Shown: positions 36,289 through 47,020 of the stretch, piece by piece | Layout: each line of letters begins with the position of its first letter | How positions within the stretch are numbered: position 1 is the stretch's first letter | NCBI GenBank assembly: GCA_025210525.1 | Contig: JAOARP010000031.1 | Coordinates: 1 to 64,000 of the forward strand | Reading direction: 5' to 3' | Length of the DNA: 64,000 nt | Source: Marinisporobacter sp. | GTDB taxonomy: Bacteria; Bacillota; Clostridia; Peptostreptococcales; Thermotaleaceae | Program-made: the position numbers and the translations under genes | The notes under the pieces: model-generated | What the model saw: the letters and a program-made list of their open reading frames with translations, nothing else | What the model was told of the DNA's origin: nothing | Databases searched by the model: none

Positions 36289-38301
36289 TTACTCTACTTT
36301 GAATTTATTTATATCTTCATTTAGCTTCATGGTTAATTCATTTAGCTTGTCCGCTTCTTGCGCTACTTCATTAATAGAAGTTACTTGCTGATCTATAGAT
36401 GCATTCACTTGCTCAGAAGATGCAGCTGTTTCCTCTGATACAGCAAAGATACTTTCTATAGCCTTTACTAAAGAATCCTTGTCATGATTCATATTATTAA
36501 TAAAATCAGTCATAATATGAATAATTTCACTTATATTATCTATAGATTTAGATATTTTGATAAAAGAATTATTTACATCATCTACTGATTCATTTTGCTC
36601 ATTCGTTCTTACCTTTACTTCCTTCATAATCTCAACAGTATGATTACTGTCCTCTTGTATATTTATGATAATATCTCTTATTTCACTAGCAGCATTTTGA
36701 GAACCCTCTGCTAGTTTTCTTATTTCATCAGCAACTACTGCAAAACCCTTTCCCAGTTCTCCAGCGCGGGCTGCTTCTATAGATGCATTTAATGCTAATA
36801 AATTTGTCTGCTCTGCTATAGATGTAATGGTTTCTAATATATTTCCTATATCTTTCGTTTTTTCATCAAGATTTATAATAGCTTGTTCTATTTTTTTAGT
36901 TGCTTGATTGTTTGAGCCAGTTTTAGTTCTAAGATCTTCTATAGCTTTCACACCATCTAAGTTAGCATCTATAGTCTCATTCGCTAATCTTTGCATATCA
37001 TTATTTTTTTCATTTAGCTCTATAAACTTATTAGCTAGATTAGAAGTTAATGTAGTTCCTTTTTTCGCTTCATTTGCTTGCGCTAACGCACCTTTAGCTA
37101 TTTCATTAGATGCTTTTGAAATTTCATCAGCCATAGCACTGTTTTCCTCTGAAACAGAAGCTAAATTTTGTGATGCATATCCTATTTCATCTGATACTAC
37201 TTTTATGTCTTTTACTAGTTTTCCAACTTGATTGACCATTATATTAAAACCTTCTCCTAGCTTACTAATCTCATCCCTTGACTGAATTTCTGATTTTACA
37301 GTAAAATCTCCTTCTTTGATTTTATTGATATTCTCTAAAAGATTACCAATATTTTTAGTAACCGTCTTTGAAAATATCCTAGAAATAATAACAGCTAATA
37401 GCCATGCTACTGCACCTATTATTAATGCATTAAAGGTTACACCTTTTGAATCTTCTTCTATTTCATCATAATACATAGTTCCTAATAAAGTCCATCCTAA
37501 CTTATCTAATTTCTTATATACAGCAAACTTTTCTATTGTCTTTTCATTTTCTTCCACTTCATAATCTACAAATCCTGTTTCTTTTTCTTTAATAGCCTTT
37601 ACAATATCTTGATTGTCAGATGGTTTTCCTACAAGTTCCTTTTTTATATGGGTCATTACATTTAACTTCTTATCAAATAATATAGGATATCCTTTTTCCC
37701 CGATTTTCACAGAATTCATAGTCTTTGATAGCGTTTCAAGGGATATATCAGTACCTATAACCCCTATGATTTCTCCTGAAGAATTTGTTACAGGCTTTGC
37801 TCCTGTTATAACCATTTTTCCTGTAAATGCATCTATATAGGGATCTGTCCATACCAACTTATTCTCAGCCATGGCTTTTTTATACCAAGGTCTTTTTCTA
37901 GGGTCATAGTCATCATCAAGATCTATTTCTGGGTACATATGTATAACTCCATCCTTCATCCCTAGATAAATAAAATCTACTTCCTTAAAGTTTTTAACAA
38001 AACCTTCAAATCCTATGAGCATTTCTCTCACATTTTGTTCATTTTCAGCAGCCATTTTTACATTATAAGTAGAAGCCATTGTATTAATACTTTCTTCATG
38101 GGCTGTCATATTCCCAATAATTACTTTTTCTGTTTCATTTAGAATCTGAAGGGTACTTTGTTTTAGATTTTCCTTTAATATACTTTCTGTCTTTATTCCT
38201 GAGCTTATCCCAAGAATTAGCATAGGAATAACAATTAATAATACAAACATAAAATTCAACTTCGTTTCTATTCTCATTTTTAAATTAGTTCCTTTTTTCA
38301 C
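36289..38301 (-). CDS. Methyl-accepting chemotaxis protein, dCache_1 type
   Basis: 670 aa. TM1 about 12-32; a double Cache domain (about 40-280) with [20 protein letters not shown] and [16 protein letters not shown], the classical amino-acid or organic-ligand pocket motif; TM2 near 285-305; HAMP; signalling domain with tip [20 protein letters not shown]. Ends without a docking peptide. It is not closely similar to the receptor at 30568 in the sensor half. Own terminator downstream. Confidence 0.96.
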   Translation of the reverse strand: MKKGTNLKMRIETKLNFMFVLLIVIPMLILGISSGIKTESILKENLKQSTLQILNETEKVIIGNMTAHEESINTMASTYNVKMAAENEQNVREMLIGFEGFVKNFKEVDFIYLGMKDGVIHMYPEIDLDDDYDPRKRPWYKKAMAENKLVWTDPYIDAFTGKMVITGAKPVTNSSGEIIGVIGTDISLETLSKTMNSVKIGEKGYPILFDKKLNVMTHIKKELVGKPSDNQDIVKAIKEKETGFVDYEVEENEKTIEKFAVYKKLDKLGWTLLGTMYYDEIEEDSKGVTFNALIIGAVAWLLAVIISRIFSKTVTKNIGNLLENINKIKEGDFTVKSEIQSRDEISKLGEGFNIMVNQVGKLVKDIKVVSDEIGYASQNLASVSEENSAMADEISKASNEIAKGALAQANEAKKGTTLTSNLANKFIELNEKNNDMQRLANETIDANLDGVKAIEDLRTKTGSNNQATKKIEQAIINLDEKTKDIGNILETITSIAEQTNLLALNASIEAARAGELGKGFAVVADEIRKLAEGSQNAASEIRDIIINIQEDSNHTVEIMKEVKVRTNEQNESVDDVNNSFIKISKSIDNISEIIHIMTDFINNMNHDKDSLVKAIESIFAVSEETAASSEQVNASIDQQVTSINEVAQEADKLNELTMKLNEDINKFKVE

Positions 38302-38425
38302 AAAATTCCCCCTTTTCTAAATTTTATATTTATATCTATTTTATCTCATTTTATTACAATTTTCTACATTTTTATCAGTATTTTAGTATAATTATTATCC
38401 TATATTTCATTTACAACATAATAAA

Positions 38426-38454
38426 ACAACTCATTAGATACTCTAATGAGTTGT
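38426..38454 (-). terminator. Terminator overlapping the end of the glucan synthase gene
   Basis: 13-bp perfect stem (ACAACTCATTAGA with TCTAATGAGTTGT, loop TAC), followed on the minus strand by TTTTAT. The stop codon of the large gene lies inside it. Confidence 0.88.
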
Positions 38455-41400
38455 TCCTAAAATGACTTCCACATGATGATCATTCTTATCATTCACCAAT
38501 GGAATATTTTTTTCTTCTCTTTTCTTTCCATCTATTTTGATGGTATCTACATTGCCACTTACCCTCTTAAAGTTTTTTACAAGGATATGATAATTGGTAT
38601 CTTTATATTTATACTTGATTTTATATTCTTTCCATTCTTTTGGTATACAAGGATTGATGATCAGCGTATCTTCTTTTTTCTTTAATCCTAAAATGTATTC
38701 AATTCCTACTCGATACATCCATCCAGCAGCTCCTGTATACCAAGTCCATCCGCCTCTTCCTGTATGAGGACTTACTGCATAGACATCTGCTGCGATTACA
38801 TACGGCTCTACTTTATAGGTTGCACATTCTATCTGAGTTCTTGTATGATTGATAGGATTGATCATATTGTAAAGCTCCCAAGCACGATCTCCATCTCCCA
38901 TCATGGCAAAGGCATTAATCACCCAAGTTGCTGCATGAGTATATTGTCCTCCATTTTCCCTTACTCCTGGTACATAACCTTTAATATATCCAGGATGCAA
39001 GTCACTCTCATCAAAGGGTGGTGTAAATAGAAGAATCATTCCTTCTTCTTTTTTGATCAAATAGCGTTGTGCTGAATCCATAGCTGTCTTTACACGATCA
39101 GGCTTTGCAGCACCTGAAATAACTGCCCATGATTGAGCAAGAGAGTCAATCATACATTCTGTATTTTCTATAGAACCTAAAGGTGTTCCATCATCAAAGT
39201 ATGCTCTTCTGTACCATTCACCATCCCAAGCATTTTCTTCAATATTATTTGCTATATCTTTTGCAGCTTTTTTATATCTTTCTCCACGCCCTATGTCATC
39301 CATTTTTTCACAAATACTAGAAAATTTATTGAGAATATCATGTAAGAACCAACCTAGCCAAATACTCTCTCCTTTTCCTTTATTCCCTACAGTATTCATG
39401 CCATCGTTCCAATCTCCTGAACCCATAAGAGGAATACCATGTTCTCCAAGTCTTAATCCTATTTCAATAGCTCTTACACAATGTTCATAAACAGAAGCTT
39501 TCTCATCTGAAATCCTAGGGATACCATATCTTTCGTCTTCATGTTCTCCTAAAAGAGCTTCCTCTAAAAAGTGTACTTCTTCATTTAATACCGTATCATC
39601 TCCTGTATAGCTTACATATTCTGCTGTTACAAGAGGCAGCCATAATAAATCATCAGAAAACTTAGTACGTATTCCTTTTTCTCCAGCTCCTGGATGCCAC
39701 CAATGCTGTACATCTCCTTCTATAAATTGATGTGCACAATGAAGAAGGATTTGTTTTTTTGTAGCTTGTGGCATAATCGGCATGGCATTCATACTATCTT
39801 GTAGCTGATCTCGAAATCCATAAGCACCGCCTGATTGATAAAAAGCTGACCTTGCCCAAAGCCTACAAGCTATCGTCTGATACATCAGCCAATAATTGAT
39901 GAGTAAATCCATTGATAAATCTGGTGTTTTTACTTCAATAGTTCCTAAAAGCTCTTTCCAATAACTTTTCACTTCATCTAAATCATTCTTAGAAGCATTG
40001 ACCTTTTTATATTTCTTAATAAGCTTTTCTGCTTGATCCATGTTTTTGCCATAGCCCATTAAGAACACAAATTCCTTTTCTTCATTAGGCTCTAAATCAA
40101 CTAAAACTTCAATAGCTGCACAAGGATCAAAAGCAGCACCTACCTCATTTGAAAGCTTTTCTCTTTTTAATGCATTTGGATAGCTTAAATCTTTATTCCT
40201 TCCTACGAACTCCTCTCGATTTCCTGTATAAGATGCTACCTTTTCGGAAGAAGCTACAACTACAGTTCTTCCTGGGAAATCAACACTATATCCATTATTG
40301 ATCATCAAAAGCTCTCTTTTTCGATCCATTTTTGTTACAATATACTGCTGAGTAATCTGATCGCTCACACCTAGTACAGGTCGCATGAAATAAATACTAG
40401 ATAATTTTCTTTTCACATTTGAATGATTTTTTAGTTTAACTAAGCTAATCTTAATAGCTTCATCCTTTGGCACAAATACCGTAAGGTTTTGTAAAATTCC
40501 ATGGCTATCATGGGTAAATCTTGAGTAACCCATACCATGCCTTATTGTATAGCTTTCCTTTTCTCGAATGGGAAGAGGCGTAATAGACCAATAATCCCCA
40601 CAATTTTCATCTCTTAAATAGATGACCTCATTACTAGGATCTGTTATAGGATCGTTTGACCATGGGATTAATTTATTTTCACGGCTATTTTCAGCCCATG
40701 TAAATCCAGATCCATTCTCTGTAACATGAAAACCAAAGTTTTTATTGGCTATGACATTGGTCCATGGAGCAGGAGTATTGCAACCATCTTTGAGTCTTAT
40801 AATATACTCCATTCCATCCTTGCTAAAGCCTCCATATCCATTAAAATAATCGACCTTAAGTGGCTCATCTTGACTTTTATATACGCACTTATCCTTCTTA
40901 AACTGTTTTTCATCTGGGAATTCTATGTCTATATCATTCATCTTGATTTGATGCTTGATAGAGCCTTTTTCTCCTTTTAAAACAATTCTCGCTACCGTAT
41001 AAAGAAGATTATGATCTTCTTTTGGCATAATATTTGCGTTTCTTATATAAATGCCACCTGATTTATTCATCACATCATGACCATATTTCGCATATACAGT
41101 TTCATTTAAAAGCTCTTGTAATGGCTGTAAATAACTACTTTTATCTTCATTGAATATAATTAAATCTACGAAAAGCCCCTTCATTTTCCAATATTCATGG
41201 GCTTTAAGTGCCTCATGAACAACCCCTATATCCTCAACACGACTAATACTTACTAAAACGATTGGCATGTCTCCTGATATACCATACGCCCAAAGTCCTG
41301 ATTGACCTTTTTTATTTTCCTTAAGAATCTCCTCATATTTTCTTCTATGAGGACTTAAATATAAAATATGTGGAATCATATTTTGATAAAGTTCTATCTC

Positions 41401-44400
41401 CTCAGGCTTAAGACCTAAGTAAGAAGTCTCTATCATACTCCTTGTAAAAGCAAGATTAAAGGCTCTTTTTGTGGATGAAGAATCATAATATTTTCTTGCC
41501 ATAGCCATTGCTTCTTCTTTACTATCCATAACAGAAGTAATAAAAGACACAATAGCTGTTTTTCCAGGAGCTATCTTTACTTTCCTTCTCAAGCTCATAA
41601 TAGGATCAAGAATAGGTCCTGTAGTATTTGTAAGAGAATTTGTAAAGGCAAAAGAATTGCCAATATTTCTTCCTCTCCCAATGAAATTTCCTCGATTTGT
41701 CTCATATTCTAAATTTCCAAAAGTTTCTCCTGCCACTGCCATAGTATGGCACATCCATACTGTATTCTTTTCTTCAAGTCTTGGTCTCCTTGAAGCAATG
41801 ATACTATCGTAGTCAAGAATTGCTTCTGTTCTAATAAACAAATTGCTAAAAGCTGGATGAGCTAGATCAGCTGCTTGAGGTGCTAAAACAGTCTCAAAAT
41901 AGCTAGTAAGCTCTATTACAACCGGTTCATTTCCATGATTTGTAAGAGTTACTTTTCTTATTTCTGCATCATCTTCTGAGGAAACAACGATTTCTGTATG
42001 GGTATCAATATTGTCATCTGTTCTCATAAATTCTGCCTTATCTAGTGAAAATCTTGCTTCATAGCCATCTGGCTCTACATTTGTAGGATCAAATACAGAT
42101 GCATATACTTTATTTGTATTTAAATTTTTCACGAAAATATAATTTCCATATCTTCCTGTAAGATGATCTTCTCTCCATCTAGTCACTTGTAGCTTTTCCT
42201 TCTTGCTATATCCACTGCCTCCATCTGTAATCATTACAGAATATCTTCCATTGGATAAAATATGACATCTAGGAAGTCTACTATCTAAATCTTTATATTT
42301 TCTCACCACATAAATATCTTCTTTTTTAGGTCCTTCCAAAGGCTCTACTGCTTCTTTATATTGTTTTGTGATCAGTACTCTTATAGGTGTTTTTTCTTGA
42401 AGTAAAACTTCTGCTGATTTCATTACAGGATCTCTATGAAATCTCCTTTGCATGATATTTTCATTCAAATAATTATTAAGGGCAAGTAGTCCCATTCCTT
42501 GATGATGGGCCATAAAGCTTTTTATTACCCCCTTTTTCTTTCCAAAGGGCAATCTCTCTGGTGTATAATCAATAGCTTCATAAAAACCATAATTTCCTTC
42601 TACTCCATCAGCAATCAATCTTTTTATATTTTTCATTGCGCCTTTCCCATCAAATGGTAATGACAAAAGAGTAGAGTAGGGAGAGATGACCATATCGTTA
42701 ATGAGTCCTCTCTTTAGTCCTAGGTCTGGTACTCCAAAAGCCTTATATTGATAGTTCAAATTGATATCAAAGGCATAATATCCAGATTCAGAAGTTCCCC
42801 AAGGAACATTTCTCTTTTCTCCATATTTTTTCTGAGCTTTTATAACGGTTCCATAGGTTTCATCCATCAATGTATTTGGATAATTTTTCATTACTAGCGG
42901 AGGCATAAAATATTCAAACATAGTTCCTGTCCACGAAACCAAACCTCTATAACCATCTATAATAGATAAGGCCCTTCCTAATTTTGCCCAATGTTTTTTA
43001 GGAACTTCTTTTCTTGCAATGGCTACATAACTAGTAAGCCTTGCTTCTGAACCCAATAAATCATAATAGGAGTTCACCAAATTTTCATCTTTTACATTGT
43101 ATCCTATAGAAAACAAATGTTGCTTTTCATCATATAATTCTCTAAAATCAGCATCCTGTGCTATTTTTTCTATTCTTTTGACAAGATCGTTGATCTGTGC
43201 TATTTTTTCTTCAACATGTTCATTAGCAATAAATATTTTATTTTTTAATTGAACCAACGCTTCTTGACTATTTTTCTTTAAGATCTTATTGATATCTTTG
43301 AGCATATGCTTATAAAGTTTGTTTAACTCTATTAAAGATAATTTTCCATCAATCTCTTCCATTTGTTGTTTCAATTTTTTATAATTTTCATCTTCTACAT
43401 TTTCAATTACAAAAAATAGATTCGTTTCTCTTTGAAAAGCTTCTACCATATCATAAAATTTTTCATTCCAATTGGTAATCTTATTGCTCTTTTCAAAGCT
43501 TTCGAGTAGACTTTTCCATTCTTCTAGATTGAATACTTCTTTTTCTATAAAAGATGCTACCCTATTCTTATTTTCTTCATCATTTGTTTGTTCTAGGGTA
43601 TCCTTTATTCCTAATAATACCTCTTTATTTAAGATAGGTTTTCTTAAGTATTCTAAAAGCCCTTCCTTTAGGGTAATCATATATCCAATAAAATTTCCGC
43701 TATCTACTGTTGAAATAAAAAAGGGTCTTAATACTTCTAAAGTTCTTGTATCGTACCAATTATATAAATGTCCTTTCCATGTTTCTAATTTTTCAATAGT
43801 CGATAAGGTTTTTTCTATACGTTCTACCATTTCTGTAGTAGAAATATATCCAAAATCTCTAGCAGATAAAGTAGCTAACAATAAAAAGCCAATATTGGTC
43901 GGAGAAGTTCTATGGGCTACTCCATTTGGTGGATCTTCTTGATAATTATCAGGAGGGAGATAATGATCCATCACACCTGCAAAATCTTCATAATAATCCC
44001 ATGTCTTTCTGGCTAACCTTCTTAATATTACCGTGTCTTCATGATCTAATTGAACTTTAGTGATATCTTCTTTGCTTACCTTATAGGCGATAATAGGCGA
44101 TATTGCCCATACGAAACCTATTGCAAGAGCATATATCAAGTTATTGGGTGATACTGCCCATACTAAGGTTATAAGGAAAATCGCTACAAAGATAGCTATC
44201 TTCATTCTCTTTATAAAGCTCATTGTATCGTTTTTAAGTTTTTTCTCTACATCTGCTGCAGTAACCCATTCTAATAAATTTTCCTTAGAAATATATACAC
44301 GATAAAGAGTTCTTGCAATACCATCTAGCATCATAAAAGCATGATAAGGTAAGAATATAAAATTTAATAATGTTTGATAACAAACAGCTCTAAACCCATA

Positions 44401-46992
44401 AATTAAATTTCCATTTGTTCTTTCTCTTGCTGTTTTATAATATTTTTTCATCATACAATTGAAGCATTCTATTAAACAAGGAAAAAATAAACTAAAACTA
44501 GCAAAAGCTATCCAAACAAAAGATTTCCCAGGAAAAATCGTAAGTCCTAAAATCAATAAAAACAAAAGACTTAAAGAAGTAAGACTTCTTCTTAAATTGT
44601 CAAATACCTTCCACTTAGAAAGATTTGATAAGGGGTTATTGACCACCTTTCCTGTTCTATTTTTCAGTTTAGCTCCTAGCCATCTAACGAGCTGCCAATC
44701 TCCTCTAATCCATCTATGTAATCTCATAATAAAAGAATTATACTTTGCTGGATAACCATCAATCAATTCAATATCTGTAGTAAGTCCAGCTCTTACATAG
44801 CTTCCTTCTAATAAGTCATGACTAAGTACGGTATTATCTGGTATAACCCCACCTAGTATTTCATTGAATAAAGAAAGATTGTAGATCCCTTTTCCTGTAA
44901 AAATTCCTTCTCCAAATAAATCTTGATAAACATCAGAAGTGGCTGTGGTATAAGGGTCTATTCCTCCTTGTCCTGCAAAAATCCTTGTAAAGGTAGATTT
45001 ACTTGCACTTTCTACATCTACACCTATACGAGGTTGAATTAATCCATAGCCCTCCTCTACAATTCCTTTTTCTTCATTTAAAACCCCTTTATTAAGAGGA
45101 TGTGAAATAGTCCCAATAAGTTTTTTTGCCGTATCTATAGGAAGATTTGTATCTGCATCAAGGGTAATAATATATTGGATCTTTCCTGCAATATGAGACA
45201 AATCTCCTGAAATAACATTATAGGACGTATCCTTTGCTCCTGTAAGAAGCTCATTGAATTCTACTAAAGCACCTCTTTTTCTTTCCCAGCCCATCCATTT
45301 TTGTTGTTTTTCACAAAATTGTCTGTATCTATGAAAGTAAAAGAAGCGATCTTCGTCATCAACATATTTACTATTTAATGCTTTTATTCCTTCTAATGCT
45401 TTGTTAATAATATTTTCATCACTAGGCTGAAATTCAGTATCTGAATCTTTAAAATCTCCTGCTACCGAAAAATAGATATTTTCATCCTTATTCCCTAAAT
45501 AATATACCTCCAGCTTTTCTAAAAGTTCTTCTAAAACTTTTTCATTAGGTACCAATGTAGGAATAACCACCATAGTCGTCGCATCTTCTGTGACACCTTT
45601 CTTATATTCAAGCTTTGGTAAGAATGATGGTTCAAATTTATAAGTAACTAGCCAATTTACTATAGTTATAGCTATATCACTAGCAGGAATCAAACTAAAG
45701 CATCCAGCTAATATACTTAAAAATATATTATTAGAAGTGTTATAAGCATAATAACCTAATAATAAAATAATACATGCTGTTATCCCTATAATAGGTGTCG
45801 TATATACCGTAATAGGATAATCATGAAAATATATTTTTGACTTTTTATAATCAAACTCTTTTAATAAAGTTTTTCTTCCTTGATCTACTATATAATAACC
45901 TACATGCTTTATTTTATCTTTATTCTCTTTGATAGTAGCATTTTTTGCATATTCTATAGCTTTCCTTGCTACTTGGGTTTCAGATACCCCACACAGCTTA
46001 GCAATCTTTTCAATCTCGTGTCGATAATAATTTCTTGATGAAAAGTCCATAGCGTTATAAATATCTAAGGGGTCCATCTGTAATATTTCTTCAACCTTTG
46101 ATAAAGACTCAAATAGTTCATTCCAGTCTAATTTTGAAACAATATTTAAACTAATAATGGCATTTCCTATAGATATTTTTCTTGCAGCTTGATCTTTATG
46201 CTCAAGCTCTATAACTTGATCAATAGAGGTATCAAATTCCATTAATTTTTTTTCAATGATGTCTATTGCATGTCCTGATTCAATTCCTGTATTTCTAACC
46301 TTCTTCAAAAGATGCTCAATATAAGAAGAACTTAATACATCCATATTTTGAAAATCTCTTTTTATATTGTCTAAAAGAATCTCTTGGTCCTTTACTTCTA
46401 GTCTTTCAACTTTTTTCCATTGTTCTTGATTTTCATATATTCTTTCACTGATGTTTCTTATTTTTTCAACAAGAGCAAGACGAATCATCAAAGAAAGAGC
46501 CCATATTTCCCCAATAGTAAGGATCTTATGAGATTGATAAGATTTTATAAAATTAAGTAACAAGGATTCATCTAATCTTCCATCTGTATGAGAAACTAAC
46601 TCAAGGGCTATAGCATAAACCCTTGGATAGCCCTTTAAATATCCATTATCTAAAATATATAGTTTTAAGAATTTATCTTTTGTAACATTCTGCCTAATAA
46701 CTTGAACTTGTTCCTCTATTTTATAATAATTATCAAGAAGCCATTCAGAAGCAGGAGATAATTCATTTCCTCTTTTTACTTCTTTATTGAATTCTTCATA
46801 AATAGAGGAAATGGTTTTAAAATTGTGATTGAGTCTTGCTAAAAGCAATCCTATGTTTCCTCTTTTTTTTGCTATAACATGGGATTTTGCAATCTCTATA
46901 GCATGTTCATTTAACTCATCATTATTCAGCAGAACATCTTTCATTTCTATTTTTTCATCATTCTCTATTCTATAACTCTTTTTGAGGAACAT
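38443..46992 (-). CDS. Cyclic beta-1,2-glucan synthase-like protein (GT84-GH94)
   Basis: About 2,849 aa, near the ~2,870 aa of NdvB/ChvB/Cgs. The N-terminal third is the membrane GT84 glycosyltransferase: TM segments near 395-465 and 810-1000, VVIPTLVPNEKVLEELLEKL near 480, and the metal-binding region ITLDADTNLPID near 610. The middle holds glycoamylase-like and carbohydrate-binding domains (SESGYYAFDINLNYQYKAF, AHHQGMGLLALN). The C-terminus is a GH94 phosphorylase-type domain with GSGDWNDGMN near 2525. It should polymerise UDP-glucose into beta-1,2-glucan and cut or cyclise it. ATG 46992 (MFLKKSYRI) has GGAGGG upstream; an in-frame ATG at 47010 is also possible. The next gene upstream is 10 nt or so away, likely one operon. 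Confidence 0.93.
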   Translation of the reverse strand: MFLKKSYRIENDEKIEMKDVLLNNDELNEHAIEIAKSHVIAKKRGNIGLLLARLNHNFKTISSIYEEFNKEVKRGNELSPASEWLLDNYYKIEEQVQVIRQNVTKDKFLKLYILDNGYLKGYPRVYAIALELVSHTDGRLDESLLLNFIKSYQSHKILTIGEIWALSLMIRLALVEKIRNISERIYENQEQWKKVERLEVKDQEILLDNIKRDFQNMDVLSSSYIEHLLKKVRNTGIESGHAIDIIEKKLMEFDTSIDQVIELEHKDQAARKISIGNAIISLNIVSKLDWNELFESLSKVEEILQMDPLDIYNAMDFSSRNYYRHEIEKIAKLCGVSETQVARKAIEYAKNATIKENKDKIKHVGYYIVDQGRKTLLKEFDYKKSKIYFHDYPITVYTTPIIGITACIILLLGYYAYNTSNNIFLSILAGCFSLIPASDIAITIVNWLVTYKFEPSFLPKLEYKKGVTEDATTMVVIPTLVPNEKVLEELLEKLEVYYLGNKDENIYFSVAGDFKDSDTEFQPSDENIINKALEGIKALNSKYVDDEDRFFYFHRYRQFCEKQQKWMGWERKRGALVEFNELLTGAKDTSYNVISGDLSHIAGKIQYIITLDADTNLPIDTAKKLIGTISHPLNKGVLNEEKGIVEEGYGLIQPRIGVDVESASKSTFTRIFAGQGGIDPYTTATSDVYQDLFGEGIFTGKGIYNLSLFNEILGGVIPDNTVLSHDLLEGSYVRAGLTTDIELIDGYPAKYNSFIMRLHRWIRGDWQLVRWLGAKLKNRTGKVVNNPLSNLSKWKVFDNLRRSLTSLSLLFLLILGLTIFPGKSFVWIAFASFSLFFPCLIECFNCMMKKYYKTARERTNGNLIYGFRAVCYQTLLNFIFLPYHAFMMLDGIARTLYRVYISKENLLEWVTAADVEKKLKNDTMSFIKRMKIAIFVAIFLITLVWAVSPNNLIYALAIGFVWAISPIIAYKVSKEDITKVQLDHEDTVILRRLARKTWDYYEDFAGVMDHYLPPDNYQEDPPNGVAHRTSPTNIGFLLLATLSARDFGYISTTEMVERIEKTLSTIEKLETWKGHLYNWYDTRTLEVLRPFFISTVDSGNFIGYMITLKEGLLEYLRKPILNKEVLLGIKDTLEQTNDEENKNRVASFIEKEVFNLEEWKSLLESFEKSNKITNWNEKFYDMVEAFQRETNLFFVIENVEDENYKKLKQQMEEIDGKLSLIELNKLYKHMLKDINKILKKNSQEALVQLKNKIFIANEHVEEKIAQINDLVKRIEKIAQDADFRELYDEKQHLFSIGYNVKDENLVNSYYDLLGSEARLTSYVAIARKEVPKKHWAKLGRALSIIDGYRGLVSWTGTMFEYFMPPLVMKNYPNTLMDETYGTVIKAQKKYGEKRNVPWGTSESGYYAFDINLNYQYKAFGVPDLGLKRGLINDMVISPYSTLLSLPFDGKGAMKNIKRLIADGVEGNYGFYEAIDYTPERLPFGKKKGVIKSFMAHHQGMGLLALNNYLNENIMQRRFHRDPVMKSAEVLLQEKTPIRVLITKQYKEAVEPLEGPKKEDIYVVRKYKDLDSRLPRCHILSNGRYSVMITDGGSGYSKKEKLQVTRWREDHLTGRYGNYIFVKNLNTNKVYASVFDPTNVEPDGYEARFSLDKAEFMRTDDNIDTHTEIVVSSEDDAEIRKVTLTNHGNEPVVIELTSYFETVLAPQAADLAHPAFSNLFIRTEAILDYDSIIASRRPRLEEKNTVWMCHTMAVAGETFGNLEYETNRGNFIGRGRNIGNSFAFTNSLTNTTGPILDPIMSLRRKVKIAPGKTAIVSFITSVMDSKEEAMAMARKYYDSSSTKRAFNLAFTRSMIETSYLGLKPEEIELYQNMIPHILYLSPHRRKYEEILKENKKGQSGLWAYGISGDMPIVLVSISRVEDIGVVHEALKAHEYWKMKGLFVDLIIFNEDKSSYLQPLQELLNETVYAKYGHDVMNKSGGIYIRNANIMPKEDHNLLYTVARIVLKGEKGSIKHQIKMNDIDIEFPDEKQFKKDKCVYKSQDEPLKVDYFNGYGGFSKDGMEYIIRLKDGCNTPAPWTNVIANKNFGFHVTENGSGFTWAENSRENKLIPWSNDPITDPSNEVIYLRDENCGDYWSITPLPIREKESYTIRHGMGYSRFTHDSHGILQNLTVFVPKDEAIKISLVKLKNHSNVKRKLSSIYFMRPVLGVSDQITQQYIVTKMDRKRELLMINNGYSVDFPGRTVVVASSEKVASYTGNREEFVGRNKDLSYPNALKREKLSNEVGAAFDPCAAIEVLVDLEPNEEKEFVFLMGYGKNMDQAEKLIKKYKKVNASKNDLDEVKSYWKELLGTIEVKTPDLSMDLLINYWLMYQTIACRLWARSAFYQSGGAYGFRDQLQDSMNAMPIMPQATKKQILLHCAHQFIEGDVQHWWHPGAGEKGIRTKFSDDLLWLPLVTAEYVSYTGDDTVLNEEVHFLEEALLGEHEDERYGIPRISDEKASVYEHCVRAIEIGLRLGEHGIPLMGSGDWNDGMNTVGNKGKGESIWLGWFLHDILNKFSSICEKMDDIGRGERYKKAAKDIANNIEENAWDGEWYRRAYFDDGTPLGSIENTECMIDSLAQSWAVISGAAKPDRVKTAMDSAQRYLIKKEEGMILLFTPPFDESDLHPGYIKGYVPGVRENGGQYTHAATWVINAFAMMGDGDRAWELYNMINPINHTRTQIECATYKVEPYVIAADVYAVSPHTGRGGWTWYTGAAGWMYRVGIEYILGLKKKEDTLIINPCIPKEWKEYKIKYKYKDTNYHILVKNFKRVSGNVDTIKIDGKKREEKNIPLVNDKNDHHVEVILGTTH

Positions 46993-47020
46993 ATCCCTGC
47001 ATCCCTCCATCTATTTTTTT

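Noticed and set aside
36908-37840. Plus-strand frames inside the second chemotaxis receptor, and similar antisense frames inside the glucan synthase, Lon-like and transketolase genes
   Set aside because: Antisense shadows of well-supported genes with no SD and no recognisable protein.
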